From Demequina flava (GTDB lineage: Bacteria > Actinomycetota > Actinomycetes > Actinomycetales > Demequinaceae): a DNA stretch of 64,000 bases. The position numbers and the translations under genes were made by a program. This document shows positions 27,333 through 36,691 of this stretch, piece by piece (within the stretch, counting starts at the first letter, position 1; each line of letters begins with the position of its first letter). The notes under the pieces are model-generated. The model worked only from the letters and a program-made list of their open reading frames with translations. It was not told where the DNA came from and did not search any database. The DNA is taken from positions 558,001-622,000 of the forward strand of contig NZ_BBRA01000001.1 in NCBI RefSeq assembly GCF_000975035.1, given 5' to 3'.

Positions 27333-27827
27333 ATGAAATTCTCTCACTCACACGACTTCGCAGCGAGCGTGACCGACGTCTATGCGATGTTCGCCGACGA
27401 AGCCTTTGCCGCGCGTCGCGCAGATGCTTCCGGGTCTACCGGCAGTGACGTCGCGCTGAGCGGCTCGGTGACGGACGGATTCACGGTCTCGATTCGCCGA
27501 GTTGTCCCCTCGTCGTCCATTCCGCAAGAGTTTCGCAACTTCGTGGGCTCGGACCTGACTGTGCTGTACACCGAGGCGTGGAATGCGCCCAGTGGCGAGG
27601 ACCGCACAGGCACGTTCGCGGTGGAGATCACCGGCGCCCCCGGCCGGGCTGCTGGGAAGCTGCAACTGTCCCCGATCGCCGATGGTTCACACCTGGAGAT
27701 CGAGGGTGACGTCAACGTCAAGATCCCCATGTTTGGGTCGATGATTGAGCGCTCGCTCCTGCGCACTGTGACAGAGAGCCTCGACGAGGAACTCGCAGCC
27801 GCAGACCAGTGGTTGGCCGCGCGCTAA
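27333..27827 (+). CDS. DUF2505 family protein
   Basis: 164 residues; opening MKFSHSHDFAASVTDVYAMF and the core TVLYTEAWNAPSGEDRTGTF, ending in the segment KIPMFGSMIERSLLRTVTES. This matches DUF2505, a START/SRPBCC-like actinobacterial family of unknown ligand. ATG 27333 follows AAGG and a TAGCCT box some 25 bases upstream, so this mRNA has a short leader, unlike the divergent leaderless pdtaS. The CrcB gene starts two bases after its stop. Confidence 0.85.
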   Translation: MKFSHSHDFAASVTDVYAMFADEAFAARRADASGSTGSDVALSGSVTDGFTVSIRRVVPSSSIPQEFRNFVGSDLTVLYTEAWNAPSGEDRTGTFAVEITGAPGRAAGKLQLSPIADGSHLEIEGDVNVKIPMFGSMIERSLLRTVTESLDEELAAADQWLAAR

Positions 27828-27829
27828 CC

Positions 27830-28210
27830 ATGCCTCCTGTCCTCCTCGTCTTCCTGGGCGGAGCGATCGGCGGTGGAGTGCGCATCCTTCTCGACGAGCT
27901 CATCCCAAGCGTGGGCGCGGTTCCGTGGGATCTGCTCACTATCAACGTCGTGGGATCCGCGGTGCTCGGAGCAGTCGCCGGATGGTCAATCATCATGGGC
28001 AAGAAGTGGTGGCAGCCCATGGTCGGCCCAGGGATGCTCGGTGGCTTCACCACATTCTCTTCGGTCGCGGCTCTGACGTGGAGTGCCCAGGCTGGCATCG
28101 CGCAGGGCTTGCTCGTGCTCGCGGGGACCATGGTGGTCGCCGTACTTGCCGCGGCCGTGGGTTGGCGCTGGGGTATTCGTAGGGCTGACTCTCAGGCGGC
28201 CGAGCTGTGA
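27830..28210 (+). CDS. crcB: Fluoride channel subunit CrcB/FluC (first)
   Basis: 126 residues, four predicted helices. The conserved GGAIGGGVRILLDE start, the NVVGSAVLGAVAGW segment and GPGMLGGFTTFSSVA (the Fluc TTFS ion-path motif) identify it. Fluc channels export toxic fluoride as antiparallel dimers. It overlaps the second crcB by 4 bases, so the two subunits are translated together and likely form a heterodimer, as seen in many Gram-positives. Confidence 0.92.
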   Translation: MPPVLLVFLGGAIGGGVRILLDELIPSVGAVPWDLLTINVVGSAVLGAVAGWSIIMGKKWWQPMVGPGMLGGFTTFSSVAALTWSAQAGIAQGLLVLAGTMVVAVLAAAVGWRWGIRRADSQAAEL

Positions 28211-28572
28211 ACGCGGCGCTGTACGTGGGGGCGATCATTGGCTGCGGCTTTGGCGCTGTGTTCCGCTACGTGCTGGGACGCATCGACTACGGAGCCGACT
28301 TCCCGTGGCACACGGTGATCGCGAACGCGGTGGCATCAGGACTGGTGGGAGTACTCGCCGCGCTCTCGACGGCACACCCGGGTTGGATGCTTGTGCTCGG
28401 CGCTGGCCTTGGCGGCGGACTGTCGACGTTCTCCTCGCTCGCCGTCGACGCCATTGAACTGTGGAACGAAGGGCGCAAGCGCGCCACCATCTCCTACTTG
28501 GTGGTCACGTGCATCCTCGGATTCACATTCGCAGCCGCGGGGTGGGCGATTGCCACCACCGCGACCGCGTAG
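28207..28572 (+). CDS. crcB: Fluoride channel subunit CrcB/FluC (second)
   Basis: 121 residues, four helices. GAIIGCGFGAVFRYVLGR, the segment TVIANAVASGLVGVLAAL and GAGLGGGLSTFSSLAVDA are present; the last carries the STFS variant of the channel motif. Start is GTG overlapping the first crcB stop. Its N-terminal region keeps the conserved Arg of the family (FRYVLGR) while its partner has VRILLDE, so the subunits are diverged and may be obligate partners. Confidence 0.92.
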   Translation: MNAALYVGAIIGCGFGAVFRYVLGRIDYGADFPWHTVIANAVASGLVGVLAALSTAHPGWMLVLGAGLGGGLSTFSSLAVDAIELWNEGRKRATISYLVVTCILGFTFAAAGWAIATTATA

Positions 28573-28591
28573 CGATCAAGACCTGAGAGCC

Positions 28592-28876
28592 CTAGTTTTC
28601 GACGACCTCGACGCCGTTCCAGAACGCGACATGGTCGCGAATGTTCTCTGCGCGCGGCTTAGGGTCGCGGTACGACCACGCCGCGTGAGAGGAGCGTTCG
28701 CCGTCGACGACCACGTCCCAGTAGCTTGCCTCGCCCTTCCACGGGCAAGCAGAGACCATGTCGGAGTCTGTGAAGTACTCGGTCGTGATGGAGTCGAGCG
28801 GGAAGTAGTGGTTACCTTCGACGACGACGGTGTCGTCGGACTGGGCAATGACCGTGCCGTTAAACAGTGCCTTCAT
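28592..28876 (-). CDS. DUF427 family protein
   Basis: 94 residues. MKALFNGTVIAQSDDTVVVE, YFPLDSITTEYF and CPWKGEASYWDVVVDGE with AAWSYRDPK are the hallmarks of DUF427, a small beta-rich family of unknown function widespread in actinobacteria. ATG 28876 has GGAGGA at good spacing, which excludes a much longer in-frame extension. It is convergent with crcB (19 bases apart). Confidence 0.88.
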   Translation of the reverse strand: MKALFNGTVIAQSDDTVVVEGNHYFPLDSITTEYFTDSDMVSACPWKGEASYWDVVVDGERSSHAAWSYRDPKPRAENIRDHVAFWNGVEVVEN

Positions 28877-28980
28877 AAGTCTGTCCTCCGTAATGCTGTC
28901 GGGGTACTCCCAGGATGGTGGGTGTGCTTTCGAAAACGCAGGGCCTGGCGGCCTCATTCCCGCGACGCCACCGGCGCGTG

Positions 28981-30294
28981 TTACGCGCGTTCTCCGCGCC
29001 GCCTCACGAGCGCCACGGCCAAGGGCCACCCGAGCACTGCAACCACCAGCAACACCGTCGGCCACCAGGCGCGTCCAGCGCCTTGCAGTGCAACAACTGC
29101 GAGTATGGCCGATGCTGCCAGGCCCGCGATCGAGACCGCCACGGGGACACGCAGCCCGGCCGTGCGGCCGGCGCGTCGCTGACGCACCGCCGCAATGTTC
29201 GCCACGGCGTAGTACGTCAGGACGCTCGCAGCGGAGACGAGGACGAGCGACGTGCCCTCAGTCCACACCAGCACGATCGCCGCAACGGCCACGACCGCCT
29301 CTGCGCGCCATGGGGCTCCCGAGGCACCCTGATCAGCCAATGCGCGCGGCAAGTCCCCTTCTCTGGCCATCGCCATCGCGGTACGCCCCGCACCTGCCAT
29401 CACGGCCAGCATGGCCCCGCCCACACTCAGGGCGGCTGCCACGGTGATGATCCAGACCGGCATGCCCACGGCATCGGCCAATGCCTCGAGAGGAGCCCGC
29501 GCGAAGTTGGGTTGAACCGGCCATTCGACCTCGTTTCCAGGGAAGTGCGGTAGCGCGAAGAACTTGTGCAGAGCGAAAGCAATCGCGAGATACACCGCGA
29601 CAACGATTGCCAGCGCGATCACAACGGCGCGCGGAATCGTCCTCGCGGGGTCGCGCACCTCCTCCCCGAGCGTCGCGATGCGGGCGTAGCCGGCGAAGGC
29701 GAAAAATGTCGCCGCCACGGCAACGAGGAACGGTGGGCCCGAGGTCGCCGTGGAGGCCTCGGCGGCCATCAGCGGTGCTTCTGAAGGGACCCAAGCGACC
29801 GTGGGGTCAGCGCTGAGGGCGGTCACCACCAACGCCGCCAACGCGACCACGACCACGACGGCAATCACTGTGGCGCCAAATGCCGTTCGGGTGATGCCGC
29901 GCGAATTCAGCGCCCATGCGAGCGCAACCGCCGCCGTGCCCACGACTGCAGCGTGCCCGGGCAGGACATATGAGCCCAGGACGGTGGCACCGACCGCCAC
30001 GGACAACGTCTTGCCCACGACAAACGCCGCACCAGCTATGTGCCCAGCAAGCGGGCTCAACTCCGCGCGTCCGTACGCGTAGGCGCCCCCGGCGACCGGG
30101 TACTTCGCAGCCAGCTGAGCGGTCGAGAGCGCGTTCGCGAGCGCGACGGCCGCGGCCACAAGAATCGCTACGACGTACCAATCGCCAGCGCCAAGGACGT
30201 CGACCCACATGTCAGAGAAGACGCCAGCGCCAATCATGGAGCCGACGCCAATGCCGACGGCGGCGAGGAGGGAGATCCGGCGCTGAGACGTCAC
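28981..30294 (-). CDS. APC-superfamily amino-acid permease
   Basis: 437 residues with about 12 helices. The first helix carries the APC motif AAVGIGVGSMIGAGVFSDMW; YPVAGGAYAYGRAELSPLAG and FFAFAGYARIATLGEEVRDP are further superfamily blocks. It would exchange or import amino acids or amines; the substrate is not determined. GTG 30294 is chosen because a TACGCT box lies 6 bases upstream without a ribosome site, and earlier in-frame codons are out of family pattern. Confidence 0.87.
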   Translation of the reverse strand: MTSQRRISLLAAVGIGVGSMIGAGVFSDMWVDVLGAGDWYVVAILVAAAVALANALSTAQLAAKYPVAGGAYAYGRAELSPLAGHIAGAAFVVGKTLSVAVGATVLGSYVLPGHAAVVGTAAVALAWALNSRGITRTAFGATVIAVVVVVALAALVVTALSADPTVAWVPSEAPLMAAEASTATSGPPFLVAVAATFFAFAGYARIATLGEEVRDPARTIPRAVVIALAIVVAVYLAIAFALHKFFALPHFPGNEVEWPVQPNFARAPLEALADAVGMPVWIITVAAALSVGGAMLAVMAGAGRTAMAMAREGDLPRALADQGASGAPWRAEAVVAVAAIVLVWTEGTSLVLVSAASVLTYYAVANIAAVRQRRAGRTAGLRVPVAVSIAGLAASAILAVVALQGAGRAWWPTVLLVVAVLGWPLAVALVRRRGERA

Positions 30295-30376
30295 GGCCAC
30301 AGCGTAGTGCCCACCGGTGTCGCGCCAATGAACGCCGCCAGGGCGAACAGTGGGATTACCAGGCCACTGACTTAAG

Positions 30377-30568
30377 TCACAAGTCGCACGAGCACACGTG
30401 GTTGAACTCGACGACCTGTTCGCCCTCATCGGTGTGCGCCCACTGTTCGGCTTCGGCACGGTTTGCAAAGGTGCGAGGTGCGAGACGCCCGTTGGCCATG
30501 AGGACGCCGTACTCGATTTCCTCGCGCGGATGGGTCCACTCGAGGAACTGCGTCGTGTCAGCGGCCAT
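30377..30568 (-). CDS. Hypothetical 63-residue protein
   Basis: Reads MAADTTQFLEWTHPREEIEY then GVLMANGRLAPRTFANRAEA and ends EQVVEFNHVCSCDL. It is acidic, soluble and has two C-terminal cysteines. A TACCGT box lies five bases before the ATG with no Shine-Dalgarno, resembling other leaderless genes here, which supports it as real. No family recognised. It stands alone between the permease and the tRNA. Confidence 0.6.
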   Translation of the reverse strand: MAADTTQFLEWTHPREEIEYGVLMANGRLAPRTFANRAEAEQWAHTDEGEQVVEFNHVCSCDL

Positions 30569-30616
30569 ACTTCACGGTACGTCCGAGTGTGAGTCCATGT
30601 GAAGGGGGGAAAGGAA

Positions 30617-30657
30617 AAGGACCACCTACCGGGATAATTCCCAAGTAGATGGTCCTT
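30617..30657 (-). terminator. Rho-independent terminator of the initiator tRNA
   Basis: On the minus strand AAGGACCA...TGGTCCTT forms the base of a long imperfect hairpin, with CTAC/GTAG-like and GGGA/TCCC pairs inside and an ATTA loop. It is followed by TTTTCCTTTCC. It begins 7 bases past the tRNA 3' end. Confidence 0.85.
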
Positions 30658-30663
30658 CTGTAG

Positions 30664-30737
30664 TAGCGGGGACAGGATTTGAACCTGCGACCTCCGGGTT
30701 ATGAGCCCGGCGAGCTACCGAACTGCTCCACCCCGCG
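30664..30737 (-). tRNA. Initiator tRNA-Met (CAT)
   Basis: Minus-strand 74-base tRNA. Anticodon loop CTCATAA lies in a stem closed by three consecutive G-C pairs (GGG/CCC). The acceptor begins CGCGGGG and ends CCCCGCTA, so bases 1 and 72 (C and T) do not pair. The unpaired 1-72 position and the three G-C pairs are initiator features. The T arm GGTTCAAATCC is standard. CCA is not encoded. A terminator follows directly. Confidence 0.95.
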
Positions 30738-30784
30738 TCGGTAGATACAACCCTAACCGACGCGGGGCGTGGAACCAAATCGCC

Positions 30785-33700
30785 TTACTCGGAAGCAGTC
30801 GCCGACGGCTCAGGCGAAGCCGCGGGCTCCGATGCAGTGTCGTCGAACGTGACACCGGTGAGCTCCGCGATGCGGTCATCTGCCGCAACTGCGTCGTTCA
30901 GGGCCTGCTCGAGGTCAGCCTGGGCTTCACCGTAGGCAGCGAAGTCGCCGACGGCAAGTGCAGCCTCGCCGTCCTCGATCGCCTGCTGAGCGGCCGCGAG
31001 CGACTCGTGCAGCTGAATCTGCGCTGCCTCGAGGTCGTCTGTGGCGATGGTGCCCGAGTCAGTTCCGGTGTCGCCCGTATCGGTATCGCCGGAATCCGTG
31101 TCACCAGTGTCGGTGTCGCCCGTGTCGGTATCGCCACCGTCAACATCGGCTTCATCGGTGATTTCGCCGTCGTCTGTGATGGTCTCCGTCTCATCCGGCG
31201 CCTCCGGCGCCGCGCCCGGTCCGAAGACCTGGTCAAGCGCCTCCTGGAGGGTGTCAGCGAAGCCCACTTCCTCACCGAAGGACACGAACACCTTGCGCAG
31301 AAGCGGAATCTGCGTGCCCTCGGATGCCTGGACGTAGACCGGCTGGACGTACAGCAAGCCGCCGCCAACAGGCAGGGTGAGGAGGTTTCCGTTGAGGACG
31401 TCAGTCTCACCCTGGCGCAGCAGGTTCAGCGTGGTCTGCGCGTCGGAGTTCGAGTTGAAGTCGTTCTGCACCTGACCTGGACCAGGAATGGTCGTGTCAC
31501 GCGGCAATTCGAGCAGACGCAGAGTTCCGTAGTCCTCCGCGACCTCACCGGGGGTGTCTCCGGTCTCGGAGTCCGCCGCGAGGTAACCAGTCAGAATGTT
31601 GCGGTCCGTGTTACCACCAGGGATGTAGGTGGTGTACAGCGAGAACGCGGGGTCATCCTGGCCAGGCATCTGCAGCGTCAGGTAGTACGGAGGCTGCAGC
31701 ACCGAGTCGCCTGCGGTCGGGTCGTTAGGCGTTGCCCACTCGTCCTGACCGGAGTAGAAGGCCGATGCGTCGGTCACGTGATAGCGCTGAAGCTGAGCAC
31801 GCTGGACCTGGAAGAGCTCCTCCGGGTAGCGCAGGTGGCTCATCAGGTCGCCTGAGATGTCCTCGATGGGCTCGATCGCAGTCGGGAACACGTTGCTCCA
31901 GGTCTGCAGGATCGGGTCCTCGGGGTCCCAGGCATACAGGTTGACCGAACCGTCGTAAGCGTTGACGGTCGCCTTCACGGAGTTGGACATGTAGTTCAAC
32001 TGTGAGGGCAGCGGGTTCACTGCCGAGCTCGCGAACAGGGCGCTCGAGCTCCACGGCGCCGAGTAGGGGTACAGGTCAGACGTCGTGTATCCGTCAACCA
32101 CCCAGACGATCTCGCCATCGACCACGGCGGGGTAGCTGGTCGAGTCGAGCTCGAGGTACGGCGCCACGCGGGCAACGCGCTCGAGTGGGTCGCGGTGGTA
32201 CATGACCTGCGACTCGGCCGTCACGCGGTCGGAGAACAGAATCTGCGATTCCCCGAACTTGATCGCGTACATCAACTTCTCGAAGAACGAACCGATGCTG
32301 GGGCCGCCATCACCTGTATAGGTCGTGTTGACCTGGCCGTTGGCCGCGTCGTCATCCGGGAAATCGAGCTCCCACGGGTCAGTGCCCTCGGGAGCGCCGA
32401 CGATCGAGTAGTCCGGCACCGTCGTGCCGAAGTACACGCGAGGCTGGTCAACCTCGAGCAGGCCGGTCGACGGGATGCCGCCCTCGAAGAAGGAGGGCTG
32501 GCCGTCCGCCGTGGTGCGGTTTCCGTAGGCCGCGGCGATGCCGAATCCGTGGGTGTAGACCGTGTGGTCGTTGACCCACGTGCGGTTCTCGTCCGACAGT
32601 CCGCTGAGGTCGAGCTCACGAACTCCAATGACGGTGTCCTGAATCTCGCCGTCGATCCGATAGCGGTCGACCGCGAGGGTGTCAGGGAAGTTGTAGTACT
32701 GCTTGTTCTGCTGCAGCTGACGGAACGCAGGAGAGACGATGTTGGGGTCCAGCAGACGGATCTGCGCGGTGGTCTCGGCATCTCCGCGGAGCGCGTCGGC
32801 ATCAGCTTCTGTCGCCGCGGCATAGGGGGTCGTCTCGACCTCATCAATGCCGTACGCCGCGAGCGTAGCGTCAATGTTGCGCTGGATGTACTCGCTCTCA
32901 AGTTCCTGTGCGTTCGGCTCAACGGAGAAGTTCTGCACGATTGCGGGGTAGACACCACCCACGACCAAGGCGGAAAGCACCATGAGTGCAACACCCGTGG
33001 CCGGGATACGCCAGTCACCGCGCCAGATCACCGCGAGGAACAGCAGACCCACCAGGAGCGCAATGCCGACCAGGATGATCTTGGCCGGGAGAATCGCATT
33101 GATGTCGGTGTAGCCGGCGCCGTAGAACTTCTCACCCTGCGAGTTGAGGAGCGCATAGCGGTCAAGCCAGTAGTTCGCGGCGATTCCGAGCATCACCAGG
33201 AGACCGGAAATTGCGAGCTGGATGCGCGCGCCGCCGGAGGCGACGAACGCACGGCCGCCGCCTGAGATTCCGCCGTACACGAGGTGAACGAAGGCGGCCA
33301 GCAGGGTGCACAGAATCGAAATGACGAGCCAGAAGCCCACGAGCGCCTGCAGGATCGGCAACGTGAAGACGTAGAAGCTGACGTCGAGGCCGAACTGGGG
33401 GTCCGTGGTTCCGAAGGGCTCATGGTGCCACCAGGCCAGGAACTGTTCCCACCGACCGGACATCGAGAAACCAGCAATGATGCCGACGAAGATCGGCAGC
33501 GCGACCATGACGGCCTTTTCCAGTGGCTGGATCTGCTCACGGAGCTGGTCGGCCGGCCCCCGCGTGGCCGTGGAAACCGCTGGGCGCGCACGCTTGGCAA
33601 GCCACAGCGACAGCCACACGGCGCCTCCGGCGATGAGACCAAAGACGACGAACATGACCAGGCGGACCACCCACTGCGTCCAGAAAACGTCTTCGTGGCC

Positions 33701-33871
33701 CAGCTGCTGATACCAGCGAACTTCGGTCCATACCTGGGCGAAAATCACGGTGGCCAACAGGAACAGGCCAACAGCAATCAGCGCAACAAGAAGTGGCGAG
33801 CGCTTGCGCGGCGGGGTAGCGACCGGGCGCGTAGGCCGTGGTCGGTCGGACGGTGTATCGGCGAAACTCAC
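30785..33871 (-). CDS. UPF0182 family large membrane protein
   Basis: 1028 residues. Seven hydrophobic helices occupy about residues 25-310 (LLVALIAVGLFLLATVIFAQ; VVRLVMFVVFGLIAGGAVWL; ISGLLVMLGIAANYWLDRYA). A large extracytoplasmic domain follows to about 890, including YVQPVYVQASEGTQIPLLRK near its end. It is orthologous to mycobacterial Rv3193c by family and order; function is unknown. The C-terminus has an acidic GDTDT repeat tract and an Ala/Glu-rich segment. The GTG start at 33871 has AAAGGA upstream. It is divergent from nothing and is followed by the tRNA on the same strand. Confidence 0.93.
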   Translation of the reverse strand: MSFADTPSDRPRPTRPVATPPRKRSPLLVALIAVGLFLLATVIFAQVWTEVRWYQQLGHEDVFWTQWVVRLVMFVVFGLIAGGAVWLSLWLAKRARPAVSTATRGPADQLREQIQPLEKAVMVALPIFVGIIAGFSMSGRWEQFLAWWHHEPFGTTDPQFGLDVSFYVFTLPILQALVGFWLVISILCTLLAAFVHLVYGGISGGGRAFVASGGARIQLAISGLLVMLGIAANYWLDRYALLNSQGEKFYGAGYTDINAILPAKIILVGIALLVGLLFLAVIWRGDWRIPATGVALMVLSALVVGGVYPAIVQNFSVEPNAQELESEYIQRNIDATLAAYGIDEVETTPYAAATEADADALRGDAETTAQIRLLDPNIVSPAFRQLQQNKQYYNFPDTLAVDRYRIDGEIQDTVIGVRELDLSGLSDENRTWVNDHTVYTHGFGIAAAYGNRTTADGQPSFFEGGIPSTGLLEVDQPRVYFGTTVPDYSIVGAPEGTDPWELDFPDDDAANGQVNTTYTGDGGPSIGSFFEKLMYAIKFGESQILFSDRVTAESQVMYHRDPLERVARVAPYLELDSTSYPAVVDGEIVWVVDGYTTSDLYPYSAPWSSSALFASSAVNPLPSQLNYMSNSVKATVNAYDGSVNLYAWDPEDPILQTWSNVFPTAIEPIEDISGDLMSHLRYPEELFQVQRAQLQRYHVTDASAFYSGQDEWATPNDPTAGDSVLQPPYYLTLQMPGQDDPAFSLYTTYIPGGNTDRNILTGYLAADSETGDTPGEVAEDYGTLRLLELPRDTTIPGPGQVQNDFNSNSDAQTTLNLLRQGETDVLNGNLLTLPVGGGLLYVQPVYVQASEGTQIPLLRKVFVSFGEEVGFADTLQEALDQVFGPGAAPEAPDETETITDDGEITDEADVDGGDTDTGDTDTGDTDSGDTDTGDTGTDSGTIATDDLEAAQIQLHESLAAAQQAIEDGEAALAVGDFAAYGEAQADLEQALNDAVAADDRIAELTGVTFDDTASEPAASPEPSATASE
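31067..31135 (-). repeat. 15-bp tandem repeat encoding GDTDT
   Basis: Five imperfect copies of a 15-base unit encode GDTDTGDTDTGDTDSGDTDT in the extracytoplasmic tail of the UPF0182 protein. The tract is likely a flexible acidic linker, and unit number could vary by slippage. Confidence 0.8.
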
Positions 33872-33917
33872 AAAAGGGTCCTTTGGGTCACTGCATCGGA
33901 ACTGAGGTCAAGAGTAA

Positions 33918-35018
33918 TCACGGTGCGGTGCACGTGGCTAGCGCGGAGGTGTCGGAGGCTCCAATTGCTTGGATCGCCTCGTAGGCATCCTCCACGGTGT
34001 CCACGGCGAACACCTCGAGGCCTTCGGGAACATGATCGACGACCTCGTCGCAGTTCTCGATCGGCGCCAGGAAGTACTCGGCACCCGCATTGAGCGCTCC
34101 GTAGAGCTTCATGCGGATACCGCCGATGGGGTGCACATCGCCATCAGCGCTGAGGGCGCCGGTGCCTGCAACATGGGCGCCCTCAAGTTCATCGATCTCG
34201 GTCAACTTGTCAAGGATGCCCAGCGAGAACATCATTCCGGCGCTCGGTCCCCCAACCTTGTCGATCTGGACCGTGACGTCAATGGGGAGATCGAAGGCAG
34301 GGTCGATGTACAGACCCATCACCGCGCCTCCGGAGCCGTTGTCGTTGAGACCAAAGGTGGCTTCGTCCTCGGTGCCGTCACGGGTGAAACCCACCGTAAT
34401 GTCGTCGCCGGGAGCGAGAGCCGTCACAGCATCGGTCAGTTCCGTGAAGGTCGTAACGTCCGCACCGTCAACCGAGGTGATCACGTCCCCGGCCTCGATG
34501 AGACCCTCTGCTTGCGACGTGGGATCAAGGCCGGCCACGGTAAGGGTCGCGGGTACGGGCTCGCCCAGCACCTCGAGAGCGGCGACGGTGGCGGCCTCCT
34601 GGGATGTGACCCATTCAAGCTGCGACTGCTCGTCGAACTCTTCTTCCTGATCCGGATCGCCAAAGACGTCCTCTTCAGGCTGGACGTAGCGCTCCTGAGA
34701 CAGCCAGCCGCGCAACACCGGGCCTAGCGTGAACAGTTCTGAGCTGGAGCGCGCGACTGACACGGTCGTGAGGCGCAACTCGCCTGACGCGGGATAGGTG
34801 GGCGCACCCTCAATCTGCACGAGGGGAGTGCCCTCGTCGTCCACACCAAGCGTGTCGTAGGTAGGCCCCGGACCACCGATGGCGAACTGGGCAGGAAGCA
34901 CAGACAGGATCGCCATGAGAGCCGCCGCGACGAGTCCGGCAATGGACATCACGGTGTAGCGGTGCGCGCCAATCTCATCGGGATCGGTGGCCACCGGTTC
35001 AGTCTCGTCTTGAGGCAT
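33918..35018 (-). CDS. PDZ domain and Lon-like S16 serine protease, membrane anchored
   Basis: 366 residues. One helix at about 22-45 anchors it, then an extracytoplasmic region with a PDZ domain at about 160-225 (LIEAGDVITSVDGADVTTFT) and a Lon S16 proteolytic domain. The catalytic dyad is Ser259 (KVGGPSAGMMFSLG) and Lys304 (GGIRMKLYGALNAG), 45 residues apart as in Lon. It lacks the AAA ATPase of true Lon. The family (YlbL/Rv3194c) is next to UPF0182 in many actinobacteria. Start ATG 35018; long in-frame extensions upstream run antisense to the DUF2342 gene and are rejected. Confidence 0.92.
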   Translation of the reverse strand: MPQDETEPVATDPDEIGAHRYTVMSIAGLVAAALMAILSVLPAQFAIGGPGPTYDTLGVDDEGTPLVQIEGAPTYPASGELRLTTVSVARSSSELFTLGPVLRGWLSQERYVQPEEDVFGDPDQEEEFDEQSQLEWVTSQEAATVAALEVLGEPVPATLTVAGLDPTSQAEGLIEAGDVITSVDGADVTTFTELTDAVTALAPGDDITVGFTRDGTEDEATFGLNDNGSGGAVMGLYIDPAFDLPIDVTVQIDKVGGPSAGMMFSLGILDKLTEIDELEGAHVAGTGALSADGDVHPIGGIRMKLYGALNAGAEYFLAPIENCDEVVDHVPEGLEVFAVDTVEDAYEAIQAIGASDTSALATCTAP

Positions 35019-35129
35019 CACCGGACCATCATTGCTTATAGCGAACGATGCGCCCAACTCGCGTGCGCGCGGGTTAGGTTGGAATCGACGCGAGCGACGC
35101 GCGCCCGTCACCGACACCAGGAGATTTAC

Positions 35130-36551
35130 GTGAGCGACGACAACACCCCGTGGATGCGCCTGCTGCGCGAACTGTTCGGAGACGACGCCGAGGCCGCCAT
35201 GGAAGAACTTGAGCGCATGGGCATGGATCCCAATGCCCTCGCGCAGGCCTCGGGCATGCTGGACAACCCCGGAATGATGGACCACGTACTCGGCCAGATT
35301 CGATCGTTGGTGAATCAGTCGCAGGGCGAAGACGTCAACTGGACGCTTGCCCACGACGTGGCACGGGGCGTCGCGGCACAAGGCGGCGACCCCACAGTGA
35401 CGGCCACCGTGTCCCAAAAACACCGTGCCGCAATCTCGCAAGCGCAGCTGTGGCTGGATGCCACCACCGACTTCAACCCCACCGGCCGCGACCCCAAGGT
35501 CTGGAGCCGCGCCGAGTGGATCGAAGCAACCCTCCCCACCTGGCAGGTCCTCACCGGCCCGGTAGCGATCTCGGTGTCGAAAGCACTGTCCGGCATCCTC
35601 AAGGGCGCTCAGGAAGACGGCGGAATGTCCGCGATGCTCCCCGGCGCAGAGACATCGGGCCTGGTGGGCTCCGTGAGTCCCACGGTGTGCGGCATGCACA
35701 TGGGGCAAGTGGCCGGTCAGATGGCCCGCGAGAGCTTCGGTTCGACCGACCTTGGATTCCCGCTGCTGGCTGAGCCCCGCGTCGCGCTCGTGCCCAGCGT
35801 CATCAGCGAGTTCGCAGAAGGCCTCGACATCGACGAAGACGAGGTCCTCACGTTTGTCGCGCTCCGCGAGGCCGCTCACGTCCGCCTGTTCACCGCCGCT
35901 CCGTGGCTCGTGGGCCACCTCCACCACCTGATCGAGCGCTACGCCTCCGGAATTAACATCGACATCGAGGCCCTCGATGAGGCCGTGGGCGAGATCGGAA
36001 TGCAGGACCCCGCCAAGCTTCAGGAGGCCCTGACCCGCGGCATCTTCCAGCCTCGACACTCGGATGAGCAGGAAGCGACGCTGACGTCGATCGAGACGCT
36101 GCTTGCGCTCATCGAGGGTTGGGTCGACGAGATTGCCCTGCGCGCTGCAGCACCACACCTGCCGTCGATCGGCGCGCTGAGCGAGATGCTCCGTCGACGC
36201 CGCGCCGCTGGCGGCCCAGCCGAGGACGCCTTCTCGACCCTGCTGGGCCTCGAGTTGCGCCCCCGCCGCATGCGCGAAGCGACCGCACTGTGGCGCGAAT
36301 TGTCCATCCGTGCTGGCCAGGACGAGCGCGACCGCGTGTGGTCGCACCCGGACCTGCTGCCCACCAGCGAGGACCTCGACGAACCCAGCGCGTGGATTGA
36401 CCGCTGGCTGTCCGGACCTGACGCAGAGGATGATGTCGATCGCGAACTCGAGGCCATGCTGTCGGGAGCGGCAGGCGCCGGCGATGAATCTGACACGTCT
36501 TCACCTGCGAACCCCGACGGCGATTCAGAGGGCGATTCCCGGCCCGAATAG
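35130..36551 (+). CDS. Zinc-dependent metalloprotease, DUF2342 family
   Basis: 473 residues. The family core is visible: WSRAEWIEATLPTWQVLTGP, VCGMHMGQVAGQMARESFGS and the zincin-like stretch LREAAHVRLFTAAPWLVGHL followed by HHLIERY (Glu247, His250, His about 273). The acidic C-terminal tail (DSEGDSRPE) looks disordered. GTG 35130 follows CAGGAG. It is divergent from the PDZ-Lon gene, as Rv3195 is from Rv3194c. Protease activity is predicted from the family name only. Confidence 0.9.
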   Translation: MSDDNTPWMRLLRELFGDDAEAAMEELERMGMDPNALAQASGMLDNPGMMDHVLGQIRSLVNQSQGEDVNWTLAHDVARGVAAQGGDPTVTATVSQKHRAAISQAQLWLDATTDFNPTGRDPKVWSRAEWIEATLPTWQVLTGPVAISVSKALSGILKGAQEDGGMSAMLPGAETSGLVGSVSPTVCGMHMGQVAGQMARESFGSTDLGFPLLAEPRVALVPSVISEFAEGLDIDEDEVLTFVALREAAHVRLFTAAPWLVGHLHHLIERYASGINIDIEALDEAVGEIGMQDPAKLQEALTRGIFQPRHSDEQEATLTSIETLLALIEGWVDEIALRAAAPHLPSIGALSEMLRRRRAAGGPAEDAFSTLLGLELRPRRMREATALWRELSIRAGQDERDRVWSHPDLLPTSEDLDEPSAWIDRWLSGPDAEDDVDRELEAMLSGAAGAGDESDTSSPANPDGDSEGDSRPE

Positions 36552-36691
36552 GCGCTGTGGCGCGACACGGCGCGGACGCGGGTTGAGCACAAAAGCGCCA
36601 GTTCCGTCTACGCTGTCTCATGATTGGTCCCCGTGGCCACCACGTGCGCGACGTCCCCGGCGCCGCGCGTCACTAGAGAAGGAGAAGGCTG

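Noticed and set aside
22158-30294. A type VII secretion locus around the FHA-FtsK gene
   Set aside because: No WXG100 protein, EccB/D/E or mycosin is seen among the neighbours.
33918-36347. An 809-codon reading that extends the PDZ-Lon protein upstream
   Set aside because: The first 440 codons are antisense to the DUF2342 metalloprotease and have no family match. The real start is ATG 35018.
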